Positions 7,989-15,533 of a DNA stretch of 64,000 bases are shown one piece after another; positions within the stretch are counted from its first letter, which is position 1, and the number at the start of each line of letters is the position of its first letter. Origin of the DNA: Donghicola mangrovi. GTDB taxonomy: Bacteria > Pseudomonadota > Alphaproteobacteria > Rhodobacterales > Rhodobacteraceae. The stretch spans positions 558,001 through 622,000 of the forward strand of contig NZ_JABCJE010000001.1 of NCBI RefSeq assembly GCF_013377535.1. The letters are read 5' to 3'. Position numbers and translations under genes: made by a program. Below the pieces are notes generated by a model. The model had not been told where the DNA came from. It saw only the letters and a list, made by a program, of their open reading frames with translations, and ran no database searches.

Positions 7989-10796
7989 ATGGGCACGAAA
8001 TTCGGCAAGGGCTGTCATCTGCATCTCATCGACGGATCGGCCTTTATCTTCCGCGCCTATCACGCGCTGCCCCCTCTGACGCGCAAATCCGATGGCCTGC
8101 CGATCGGGGCGGTCAGCGGCTTTTGCAACATGCTCCAGCGCTATGTCGAAGGGAACAGCGGCCCTGACGCGCCGACGCACCTCGCCGTGATTTTCGACAA
8201 GGGCAGCCACACGTTCCGCAACGACATGTACGACCTCTACAAGGCCAACCGCGAGGCTATGCCAGAGGACATGCGCCCCCAGATCCCCCTGACCCGAGAG
8301 GCCACCCGCGCCTTCAACATCGCCTGCGAAGAGATGGAAGGCTACGAGGCCGACGACATCATCGCGACCCTGTGCTGTCAGGCACGCGAGGCCGGTGGCC
8401 GCGTGACCATCGTGTCCTCGGACAAGGACCTGATGCAGCTGGTCGGTGACGGCATCGTCATGTTCGACGCCATGAAGAACAAGGTTATCGACCGCGAAGG
8501 CGTCGAAGAGAAATTCGGTGTCGGTCCCGAGCGCGTGGTGGACGTGCAGGCCTTGGCCGGGGACAGCGTGGATAACGTGCCCGGCGCGCCCGGCATCGGG
8601 ATCAAGACTGCCGCGCTGCTGATCAACGAATTCGGCAGCCTCGAGGAACTGCTCGACCGCGCAGAAGAGATCAAGCAGCCCAAACGCCGCCAGACCCTGA
8701 TCGAAAAGCGCGACCAGATCGAGCTGTCCAAGAAGCTGGTGCAGCTGGATTGTGCGACCCCGCTGGAGTTCACCCTAGACGATCTGGAAATCCGCGAGCC
8801 CGAGCCCGAGGTTCTGCTGGGCTTCTTGGCCAAGATGGAATTCCGCACCCTGACCAAGCGGATCGCCGACGCGCTGGACGCCCCCGCCCCCGTGATCGAG
8901 GACAAGGCCCCCGCTGCCACCGCAGCCCCCGAATCCGCGCCCGAAGAGGACGTGCCCTTTGACGCGGACAGCTATACCTGCGTCAGCGATCCCGCAGTGC
9001 TGGAGCAGTGGATCGCCACCGCCCGCGCCCAAGGTTATGTGGCAGTCGACACCGAAACCACCGCCTTGGACGAGATGGTCGCTGATCTGGTCGGCGTGTC
9101 TCTGGCCACGGCGGCTGGCAAGGCCTGCTATATCCCCGTGGGCCATACCTCGGGCGATGGGGACCTGTTCGGCGGCTCGGAAAAGGCTGCGGGCCAGATG
9201 GATTTCGACACCTGCCTTAAACTGCTGAAACCGCTGCTCGAAGACCCGTCGGTTCTGAAAATCTTTCAGAACGCCAAGTACGACATGAAGATTTTCCAGA
9301 ACTACGGCATCACGGTGCAGGGCATCGATGACACGATGCTGATGTCCTATGCGCTATATTCGGGCCTGCATGGCCACGGGATGGACGCGCTGTCGGAACG
9401 CTATCTGGGCCATAACCCGATCCCGATCAAAGAGCTGATCGGCAGCGGTAAATCCATGATCACCTTCGACAAGGTCGAGGTCGAGAAAGCTGTCCGCTAT
9501 GCCGCCGAGGACGCGGACATCACCCTGCGCCTCTGGCAGAAGTTCAAGCCGCAGTTGCCTGTATCCAAAGTCACTCGAGTATACGAAGGGCTGGAGCGCC
9601 CGCTGGTGCCCGTCTTGGCCCAGATGGAGCGTCATGGCGTGTTGGTGGACCGCGACACCCTGAGCCGGATGTCCAACGCCTTTGCCCAGAAGATGGCGCA
9701 GCTCGAGGAAGAGATCCACGAACTCGCGGGCGAGAAATTCAATGTGGGTAGCCCCAAGCAGCTTGGCGAGATCATGTTCGACAAGCTGGGTTATGCGGGC
9801 GGCACCAAGGGGAAAACCGGCGCATATGCCACCGGCGCGGATATTCTGGAAGACCTGTCCACCGAACACGAACTGCCCGGCCGCGTGCTGGACTGGCGTC
9901 AGGTGTCTAAGCTGAAATCGACCTATACCGACGCCCTGCAGGACCACATCAACCGCGACACGGGGCGGGTGCACACCAGCTATGTCCAGTGCGGGGCGGC
10001 AACGGGGCGTCTGTCCTCGACCGATCCGAACCTGCAGAACATCCCGATCCGCACCGAAGAGGGCCGCCGCATCCGCGAGGCATTCATCGCGCCCGAGGGC
10101 AAGGTTCTGGTCGCGCTCGACTATAGCCAGATCGAACTGCGCATTCTGGCGCATGTGGCGGGGATCGAGAGCCTGAAACAAGCCTTCCGCGAGGGGCAGG
10201 ACATTCACGCCGCCACCGCGTCCGAGATGTTCGGCGTGCCGCTGGACGAGATGACCTCGGAGGTGCGTCGTCAGGCCAAGGCGATCAACTTTGGCGTCAT
10301 CTACGGGATTTCCGGTTTCGGTCTGGCCCGCAACCTGCGCATTCCGCGAGCCGAGGCGCAGGGCTTTATCGACCGGTATTTCGAGCGTTTCCCCGGCATC
10401 AAGGACTACATGGATACCACGGTGAAATTCGCGCAGTCGAACCTGTTCGTCGAAACCCTGTTCGGCCGCAAGATCCACACGCCCGAGATTGCTGCCAAAG
10501 GCCCCCGTGCAGGATTCGCGAAACGCGCCGCGATCAACGCTCCGATTCAGGGAACGGCAGCGGATATCATCCGCCGCGCCATGATCCGGATGCCCGAAGC
10601 CATTGCGGATTTGCCCGCCAAAATGTTGCTACAGGTACACGATGAACTGCTGTTCGAAGTCGACGAAAACGCGGCGGATCAGCTGATTCAAACTGCAAAA
10701 TCCGTCATGGAGGGCGCAGCGATGCCGGTTATCCAACTGGATGTGCCGCTTATAGTTGATGCAGGTCGTGGAAACAGTTGGGCGGAAGCCCACTGA
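7989..10796 (+). CDS. polA: DNA polymerase I
   Basis: The 935-residue protein has three domains in order. The 5'-3' nuclease domain covers about 1-300 (DGSAFIFRAYHALPP, YEADDIIATL, GDSVDNVPG). The 3'-5' proofreading domain runs about 330-530 with its acidic motif intact (DTETTALDE). Family A polymerase fills the rest: DYSQIELRILAH (motif A), QAKAINFGVIYG (motif B) and VHDELLFE (motif C). It fills gaps and removes primers in replication and repair. The start at 7989 (MGTKFGKG) is preferred over an upstream TTG because AAGGAG lies 6 bases before it. The proofreading residues are present, unlike in Taq-type enzymes. Confidence 0.96.
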   Translation: MGTKFGKGCHLHLIDGSAFIFRAYHALPPLTRKSDGLPIGAVSGFCNMLQRYVEGNSGPDAPTHLAVIFDKGSHTFRNDMYDLYKANREAMPEDMRPQIPLTREATRAFNIACEEMEGYEADDIIATLCCQAREAGGRVTIVSSDKDLMQLVGDGIVMFDAMKNKVIDREGVEEKFGVGPERVVDVQALAGDSVDNVPGAPGIGIKTAALLINEFGSLEELLDRAEEIKQPKRRQTLIEKRDQIELSKKLVQLDCATPLEFTLDDLEIREPEPEVLLGFLAKMEFRTLTKRIADALDAPAPVIEDKAPAATAAPESAPEEDVPFDADSYTCVSDPAVLEQWIATARAQGYVAVDTETTALDEMVADLVGVSLATAAGKACYIPVGHTSGDGDLFGGSEKAAGQMDFDTCLKLLKPLLEDPSVLKIFQNAKYDMKIFQNYGITVQGIDDTMLMSYALYSGLHGHGMDALSERYLGHNPIPIKELIGSGKSMITFDKVEVEKAVRYAAEDADITLRLWQKFKPQLPVSKVTRVYEGLERPLVPVLAQMERHGVLVDRDTLSRMSNAFAQKMAQLEEEIHELAGEKFNVGSPKQLGEIMFDKLGYAGGTKGKTGAYATGADILEDLSTEHELPGRVLDWRQVSKLKSTYTDALQDHINRDTGRVHTSYVQCGAATGRLSSTDPNLQNIPIRTEEGRRIREAFIAPEGKVLVALDYSQIELRILAHVAGIESLKQAFREGQDIHAATASEMFGVPLDEMTSEVRRQAKAINFGVIYGISGFGLARNLRIPRAEAQGFIDRYFERFPGIKDYMDTTVKFAQSNLFVETLFGRKIHTPEIAAKGPRAGFAKRAAINAPIQGTAADIIRRAMIRMPEAIADLPAKMLLQVHDELLFEVDENAADQLIQTAKSVMEGAAMPVIQLDVPLIVDAGRGNSWAEAH

Positions 10797-10866
10797 TTCT
10801 CAAAAATCTTGGAACCAAAGCGGTCCGGATGTGTTATCCTTTGGCATACTTCCAAGGATTCACATT

Positions 10867-11658
10867 TTGTCCGCCCCAAAAACTTTTGAGTTTATTCACC
10901 GTGGTTTAACCATCCGGTCCAGTTTTTATCAGACCCCGGCACCCGTTGATTATGTCGTGATGAACCACGGCTTCTCCAGCAACCGCTACGGGACGGGTCG
11001 ACTGCTGGTCCAGATGGCGCGCGCCCTGCATCAGGACGGCTATTCGGTGCTGGCCTTTGACCGCTTGGGTCATGGCGAAAGCGATGGGGATTTTTCCGAT
11101 ATCACCGCCTCGGACGAGGTGCGGCAGCTGGAAACCGTGATCGAAACCATCAAGCGCCGGATTATGCGTCCGGTGCATGTGATCGGCCATTCGCTGGGGG
11201 GCATGGCCGCTGCCGTTCTGGCAGGCGAGCGACCCGACCTGATCAAATCGCTGTCCCTGTGGGCCCCCGCCGCCACCTTTGTCGAGGATATCGCGGACGG
11301 GCACATCATGGGCGATCCCTTGCCCGAGATGACCGACGACACGCTGTTCGACTTTGACGGTCAGGGTGTCGGCCCCGGCTTCGTGCGGGATGCGCTGACC
11401 TTTGATCCCTACAAGGGGATTGATCGGTTCAAGGGGCCGGTGTTCCTGCATCACGCGGTGGACGATCCGATTATCCCGATGCGCAGCACGGAAAAGTATG
11501 CGTCGATCTGGGGCAATCAGACCACGGTCCACAAATACGATGCTGGCGGTCACGGCTGGACCAAGCTTGGCCCGCGCAAGTCGCTGCTGGCGCGGACGCT
11601 CGCGGATATCGAGAGCGCATCGTTCCTGACCCGCTCGGGTTTGCGGGCGGCTTCCTGA
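10867..11658 (+). CDS. Alpha/beta hydrolase (serine aminopeptidase S33-like)
   Basis: A 263-residue alpha/beta hydrolase with HGFSSNRYGTGR (oxyanion region), nucleophile elbow GHSLGG, acid DDPIIP and histidine GGHGW in the canonical order. It lacks a signal peptide, so it is cytoplasmic. Sequence style resembles esterase/acylglycerol lipase-type members, but the substrate is unknown. The start is a TTG at 10867: AAGGA sits 8 bases upstream, and the conserved protein begins there (MSAPKTFEF), while longer in-frame starts would overlap polA. It lies 70 bases after polA and may share its transcript. Confidence 0.8.
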   Translation: MSAPKTFEFIHRGLTIRSSFYQTPAPVDYVVMNHGFSSNRYGTGRLLVQMARALHQDGYSVLAFDRLGHGESDGDFSDITASDEVRQLETVIETIKRRIMRPVHVIGHSLGGMAAAVLAGERPDLIKSLSLWAPAATFVEDIADGHIMGDPLPEMTDDTLFDFDGQGVGPGFVRDALTFDPYKGIDRFKGPVFLHHAVDDPIIPMRSTEKYASIWGNQTTVHKYDAGGHGWTKLGPRKSLLARTLADIESASFLTRSGLRAAS

Positions 11659-11686
11659 CCTGCGGCGATTTTTTCGAAATCAGCTC

Positions 11687-11717
11687 TTGAAGCTCTAGTG
11701 GCTAGAGCAATTACCTT
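11687..11717 (+). promoter_or_regulatory. MerR-family type metal-responsive promoter/operator of the CDF exporter
   Basis: A -35-like TTGAAG (11687-11692) is followed by a perfect 7-3-7 dyad GCTCTAG-TGG-CTAGAGC (11692-11708) and a -10-like TTACCT or TACCTT (from 11711/11712), a spacer of 18-19 bases. An over-long spacer filled with a dyad is the hallmark of MerR/ZntR/CadR-type promoters, which the activator untwists when metal is bound. It ends 30 bases before the cation exporter start. No merR-type gene is in the window, so the regulator must be encoded elsewhere. Confidence 0.72.
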
Positions 11718-11747
11718 GGGTCCATAGCAGCACGAAAGAGGCATCCT

Positions 11748-12677
11748 ATGGGCCATTCGCACGACCATCACGGGCACCATCATCACCACCACCATATCGA
11801 CCCGGAGGCCGGCGACCGTCAGGTTGCCTTTGCCGTGGCGATCAACCTGCTGCTGACTGTGGCGCAGATCATCGGCGGCGTGGTCTCGGGCTCAATCGCG
11901 CTGATTGCGGACGCGGTGCACAATTTCAGCGATGCGATTTCTTTGGTGATCGCGTTCTTCGCCCGCAAGATCGCCCGCCGCCCCGCAGATGCCCGCATGA
12001 CCTTTGGCTACGGACGGGCCGAGATGGTGGCGGCCTTGGTCAACTACACCACCCTGATCGTCATCAGCCTCTACTTGGCGTGGGAGGGGATCGCCCGCCT
12101 GATCGACCCGCCCGCCATTCAGGGCTGGACCGTGGTGATCGTGGCAGGCATCGCGCTGGTCATCGATCTTGCGACCGCACTGCTGACCCTGCGCCTGTCC
12201 AAGGAAAGTGCCAATATCCGCGCCGCCTTTATTCACAACCTGTCGGATGCATTGGGGTCTCTGGCGGTGATCGTCGGGGGGACTCTGGTGATCCTGTATG
12301 ACTGGAGGCTGGTGGACCCGATTATCACGCTGATGATTGCGGGCTACATCCTGTATCTGGCCGCGACCGAGATCGGGCCGGTCATCCGCAACCTGATGCT
12401 GGCCAGCCCTGACGGCCACGATGCCGAAGACCTGCTAGAGCATATCCAAGAGGAAGAGGGCGTTGCCGCCGCCCATCATCTGCACCTCTGGCAGATGACC
12501 GAACACGAGGCCGCGCTACAGGTGCATCTGGTGGTATCCGATCCCGATTGGCCCGCTGCGATGGACATCCGCAACCGCGTCCGCGCCATGCTGGTGGCCA
12601 AGGGGATCAGCCACGTCACCCTAGAGATCGAGCGCGCGTCCGCGGCTTGCCCCAACGCGCCCCTGATCGGGCATTAA
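11748..12677 (+). CDS. Cation diffusion facilitator family transporter (Zn/Cd/Co efflux)
   Basis: The 309-residue inner-membrane antiporter has six predicted transmembrane segments and the two paired metal-site motifs HNFSD (about 58-62, TM2) and HNLSD (about 162-166, TM5). HD/HD quartets of this kind suggest Zn or Cd export. The cytoplasmic N-terminus is very His-rich, with a seven-His run near residue 10, likely a metal buffer. The C-terminal domain (HHLHLWQM) is the usual cytosolic sensor. AAAGAGG precedes the ATG. A MerR-type operator upstream implies metal induction. Its stop overlaps that of the convergent DUF2798 gene. Confidence 0.9.
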   Translation: MGHSHDHHGHHHHHHHIDPEAGDRQVAFAVAINLLLTVAQIIGGVVSGSIALIADAVHNFSDAISLVIAFFARKIARRPADARMTFGYGRAEMVAALVNYTTLIVISLYLAWEGIARLIDPPAIQGWTVVIVAGIALVIDLATALLTLRLSKESANIRAAFIHNLSDALGSLAVIVGGTLVILYDWRLVDPIITLMIAGYILYLAATEIGPVIRNLMLASPDGHDAEDLLEHIQEEEGVAAAHHLHLWQMTEHEAALQVHLVVSDPDWPAAMDIRNRVRAMLVAKGISHVTLEIERASAACPNAPLIGH

Positions 12678-12910
12678 ACTGCGTCGGGCGACCGGACCAC
12701 TGCGGCCACCATGCGGCGGGCCACAGGGGCCACCACCAGCACCGCCGGAAAGGCAAAGGCCCAGCTGGACGCCCACGCGCCCATCCACTCGGCGCCAAAG
12801 TTCGGCACAAAACCCAGCGCGCGGAACGTCGCGATACCGGACACGAGGCACGACATCATACCGGACAGAAACAGGCTGAACAGATAAGGGGCAAAGCGCG
12901 GGTGGATCAT
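12674..12910 (-). CDS. DUF2798 family small membrane protein
   Basis: A 78-residue protein with two hydrophobic helices (YLFSLFLSGMMSCLVSGIAT and a second around AWASSWAFAFPAVLVVAP), the DUF2798 layout. The function of the family is unknown. The start at 12910 (MIHPRFAPYLF) fits the family, with AGGCAGG upstream. A longer open frame to 12988 adds residues unlike the family. It lies 91 bases after the DUF1285 gene, perhaps in one transcript. Its TAA overlaps the stop of the metal exporter on the other strand. Confidence 0.75.
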   Translation of the reverse strand: MIHPRFAPYLFSLFLSGMMSCLVSGIATFRALGFVPNFGAEWMGAWASSWAFAFPAVLVVAPVARRMVAAVVRSPDAV

Positions 12911-13001
12911 GGGGGACCTGCCTTGGTTCGGATAGCGGAATGCGCAGAATACCGCGCCGCCGCCCTTTGTGAAGCCGCACGCCCGCACAGACGGGCCTGC
13001 G

Positions 13002-13577
13002 TTATTCCAGTTCTTCGGACGGAATAATCGGGAAAAACTGCCCGCCCGACATCACGCCAAACCAGCGGACCTCTTCGTGATGACGATGCTGGCCCAGATC
13101 AATCATCCGGTAAAAGCTTTTCCGGTCGATCAGCGCCTCTAGTTCATCGCGCACGTGGACATAGGGGGACGGCTCGCCGGTTTCGGCATCGCGCACCACG
13201 CGGATGGGGTGATCCACGCCCGCCTGTGTCTGATCGCCAACGTTGGTCGTGAAAGTCAGAGTTTGATCGTCCCCTTCGCCAGAGACCTCGAAATCAATGG
13301 CGACAAAGGGCGCGTCCTCGACCACGATCCCGACCTTCTCGACGGGGGTGACCAGATAATACTTGCCGTCTTCGCGCTTCAGGATGGTGGAAAACAGTCG
13401 GACCAAGGGCGCACGGCCAATCGGCGTGCCTTCATGGAACCACGTGCCATCGCGGGCGATCCTCATGTCAATGTCCCCGCAAAAGGGCGGGTTCCACTTG
13501 TGGATCGGAGGCAGGCCCCCTTTGGACGCGGCCTGAACGGCGGCGGCGATGTAGTCTGCCGAAGGCTTCACGTTCAT
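13002..13577 (-). CDS. DUF1285 domain-containing protein
   Basis: A 191-residue cytoplasmic protein carrying family hallmarks: PPIHKWNPPFCGDIDMRI, GRAPLVRLFSTIL, YYLVTPVEK and PYVHVRDELEALI. The fold is known from structures of family members, but no biochemical role is established. No catalytic motif is evident. The start at 13577 (MNVKPSADY) is preferred because AAAGGA lies 4-5 bases upstream. It is divergent from the moxR operon, with an 82-base shared upstream region. Confidence 0.82.
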   Translation of the reverse strand: MNVKPSADYIAAAVQAASKGGLPPIHKWNPPFCGDIDMRIARDGTWFHEGTPIGRAPLVRLFSTILKREDGKYYLVTPVEKVGIVVEDAPFVAIDFEVSGEGDDQTLTFTTNVGDQTQAGVDHPIRVVRDAETGEPSPYVHVRDELEALIDRKSFYRMIDLGQHRHHEEVRWFGVMSGGQFFPIIPSEELE

Positions 13578-13659
13578 TTGTCCTTTAGTTCTCTTTTGCC
13601 ATTTCAGGATCATGCGATACCCTTATCACTATAGCATTCCAAATCGCAGGAGCCACACC

Positions 13660-14667
13660 ATGACCGAAACCGCCGATCTGGTGTCTGAAATCGAAACTTT
13701 CGAGGAAAAACTGGCTCTTGCCCGCGAGTCGATCACCAAACGGTTTATCGGTCAGACGCGCGTCGTGGATCTGACCCTGACCGCGCTGCTGTGCGGGGGG
13801 CATGGTCTGCTGATCGGTCTGCCCGGTTTGGGCAAGACCCGTCTGGTCGAAACCCTGAGCACCGTGATGGGTCTGGACGGCAAGCGTGTGCAGTTCACCC
13901 CCGACCTGATGCCCGCCGATATCCTTGGCTCCGAAGTGCTGGAAACCGATGCGGATGGCCGCCGCGCGTTCCGCTTCCTCGAGGGGCCTGTGTTCTGCCA
14001 GCTCTTGATGGCGGACGAGATCAACCGCGCCAGCCCGCGCACCCAGTCGGCGCTGCTGCAGGCGATGCAGGAACGCTCGGTCTCGGTGGGTGGGGAAACC
14101 CGCGCGCTGCCTGCGCCTTTCCACGTTTTGGCAACCCAAAACCCGATCGAGCAAGAGGGCACCTATCCTTTGCCCGAAGCGCAACTTGACCGTTTCCTCG
14201 TGCAGATCGACGTGCGCTATCCCGACCGCGAGACGGAAAAGGCGATCCTTTTGGCCACCACCGGCGCCGAAGAGGCTGAGGCCACTCAGGTCTTTACCGC
14301 TGCCGAACTGCTCGCGGCACAGATGCTGCTGCGCAAAATGCCCGTGGGCGACAGCGTGGTCGAGATGATCCTTGATCTGGTGCGCGCCTTCCGCCCCGAG
14401 GACCCCTCGGCCCTGCCCGAAGTGGTGGCCGATGTGTCGTGGGGCCCCGGTCCCCGTGCCGCGCAGGCCCTGATGCTGGCCGTCCGCGCCGAGGCGATGC
14501 TGAACGGCCGCCTTGCCCCGAACGCCGAGGATGTGGCCGCGATGGCTGCGCCCGTGCTGCGTCACCGCATGAACCTGACCTTTGCCGCCCGCGCCCGTGG
14601 GCAGCGGCTGGATGATGTGATCGCCCGCGGCGTTGCCCGCATCACCGGACAAGAGGCCGCTGCGTGA
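13660..14667 (+). CDS. MoxR family AAA+ ATPase
   Basis: This 335-residue AAA+ ATPase has Walker A GLPGLGKT near residue 53, Walker B LLMADEINRASPRTQ near residue 118, sensor ATQNPIEQEGTYPLPEAQLD, and the MoxR lid. MoxR proteins act as chaperones that help vWA-domain partners bind metal or assemble. The following DUF58 gene, a vWA-like partner, overlaps it by 4 bases. The start at 13660 (MTETADL) follows AGGAG at 7-8 bases. It heads a four-gene operon reaching 20325. Confidence 0.92.
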   Translation: MTETADLVSEIETFEEKLALARESITKRFIGQTRVVDLTLTALLCGGHGLLIGLPGLGKTRLVETLSTVMGLDGKRVQFTPDLMPADILGSEVLETDADGRRAFRFLEGPVFCQLLMADEINRASPRTQSALLQAMQERSVSVGGETRALPAPFHVLATQNPIEQEGTYPLPEAQLDRFLVQIDVRYPDRETEKAILLATTGAEEAEATQVFTAAELLAAQMLLRKMPVGDSVVEMILDLVRAFRPEDPSALPEVVADVSWGPGPRAAQALMLAVRAEAMLNGRLAPNAEDVAAMAAPVLRHRMNLTFAARARGQRLDDVIARGVARITGQEAAA

Positions 14668-15533
14668 CCGAAGCCCCCCACCTGCGCAGCCGTGCCGAAG
14701 GTCTGGCCTCTGCGTATCCGCCGCTTCTTGCCAGCGCCGAGCGTTTGGCCGCGAACGTCCAGTTGGGCGATCACGGGCGGCGTCGGTCCGGTTCGGGGGA
14801 TGCCTTCTGGCAATATCGCCCGCTGCAAACCGGCGATGATGCGCGCCTGATCGACTGGCGCAGGTCCGCACGGGGGGATGAACAATTCATCAAGCAGCGC
14901 GAATGGCAGGTGGCCCAGTCGGCGCTGCTGTGGGTGGATCAGGCGTCCTCGATGAACTTTGCCAGCAGTGACAAGGTCACGACCAAGGCCGAACGCGCTC
15001 GCTTGATCGGCATGGCCACCGCGATCCTGTTGGTGCGTGGCGGGGAACGGGTGGCTTTGGGCGCTGTGCTGCCCCCTCGGCGCGGGAATGGCCAGCTAGA
15101 GCGTATCGCGACCGCGCTGGTACAGGACCGCCCCGACGATTACGGCATCCCCGATTTGTCCCCGATGGTGCCGAACAGCCGCGCGCTGATCATTTCCGAC
15201 TTTCTCGGGGATTTGGGGCCGCTCAAACATGTGCTGACTCGCGCCGCTGGCCGCGGCATTCGCGGGGCGCTGATGCAAGTCCTTGATCCCGCCGAAGAGG
15301 AATTCCCCTTCCGTGGCCGCACCGTGTTCGAGAGCATGACGGGCAGTGTCCGCCATGAAACCCTGCGCGCGGATACCCTACGCGACCGGTATCTGGAACG
15401 GTTGGCCGAGCGAAAGGCCGAACTGGCCGATCTGGCGCTGAACACCGGCTGGCTGGTCGGCCATCACCACACGTCGGAGCCCGCCCAAAGCGCGCTTCTT
15501 TGGGTCTATCAGGCCGTACAAGGAGCCCGCTGA
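14664..15533 (+). CDS. DUF58 domain-containing protein (vWA-like)
   Basis: The 289-residue protein has the DUF58 signature YRPLQTGDDARLIDWRRSARGD near residue 52, followed by a vWA-like beta strand LLWVDQASSM. The classical MIDAS sequence DxSxS is altered (DQASSM), so metal binding is uncertain. DUF58 proteins accompany MoxR ATPases across bacteria and are their presumed clients. It starts with GTG in a GTGA overlap with the moxR stop and ends in a TGATG overlap with the next gene, so stoichiometric translation is likely. Confidence 0.88.
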   Translation: MTEAPHLRSRAEGLASAYPPLLASAERLAANVQLGDHGRRRSGSGDAFWQYRPLQTGDDARLIDWRRSARGDEQFIKQREWQVAQSALLWVDQASSMNFASSDKVTTKAERARLIGMATAILLVRGGERVALGAVLPPRRGNGQLERIATALVQDRPDDYGIPDLSPMVPNSRALIISDFLGDLGPLKHVLTRAAGRGIRGALMQVLDPAEEEFPFRGRTVFESMTGSVRHETLRADTLRDRYLERLAERKAELADLALNTGWLVGHHHTSEPAQSALLWVYQAVQGAR

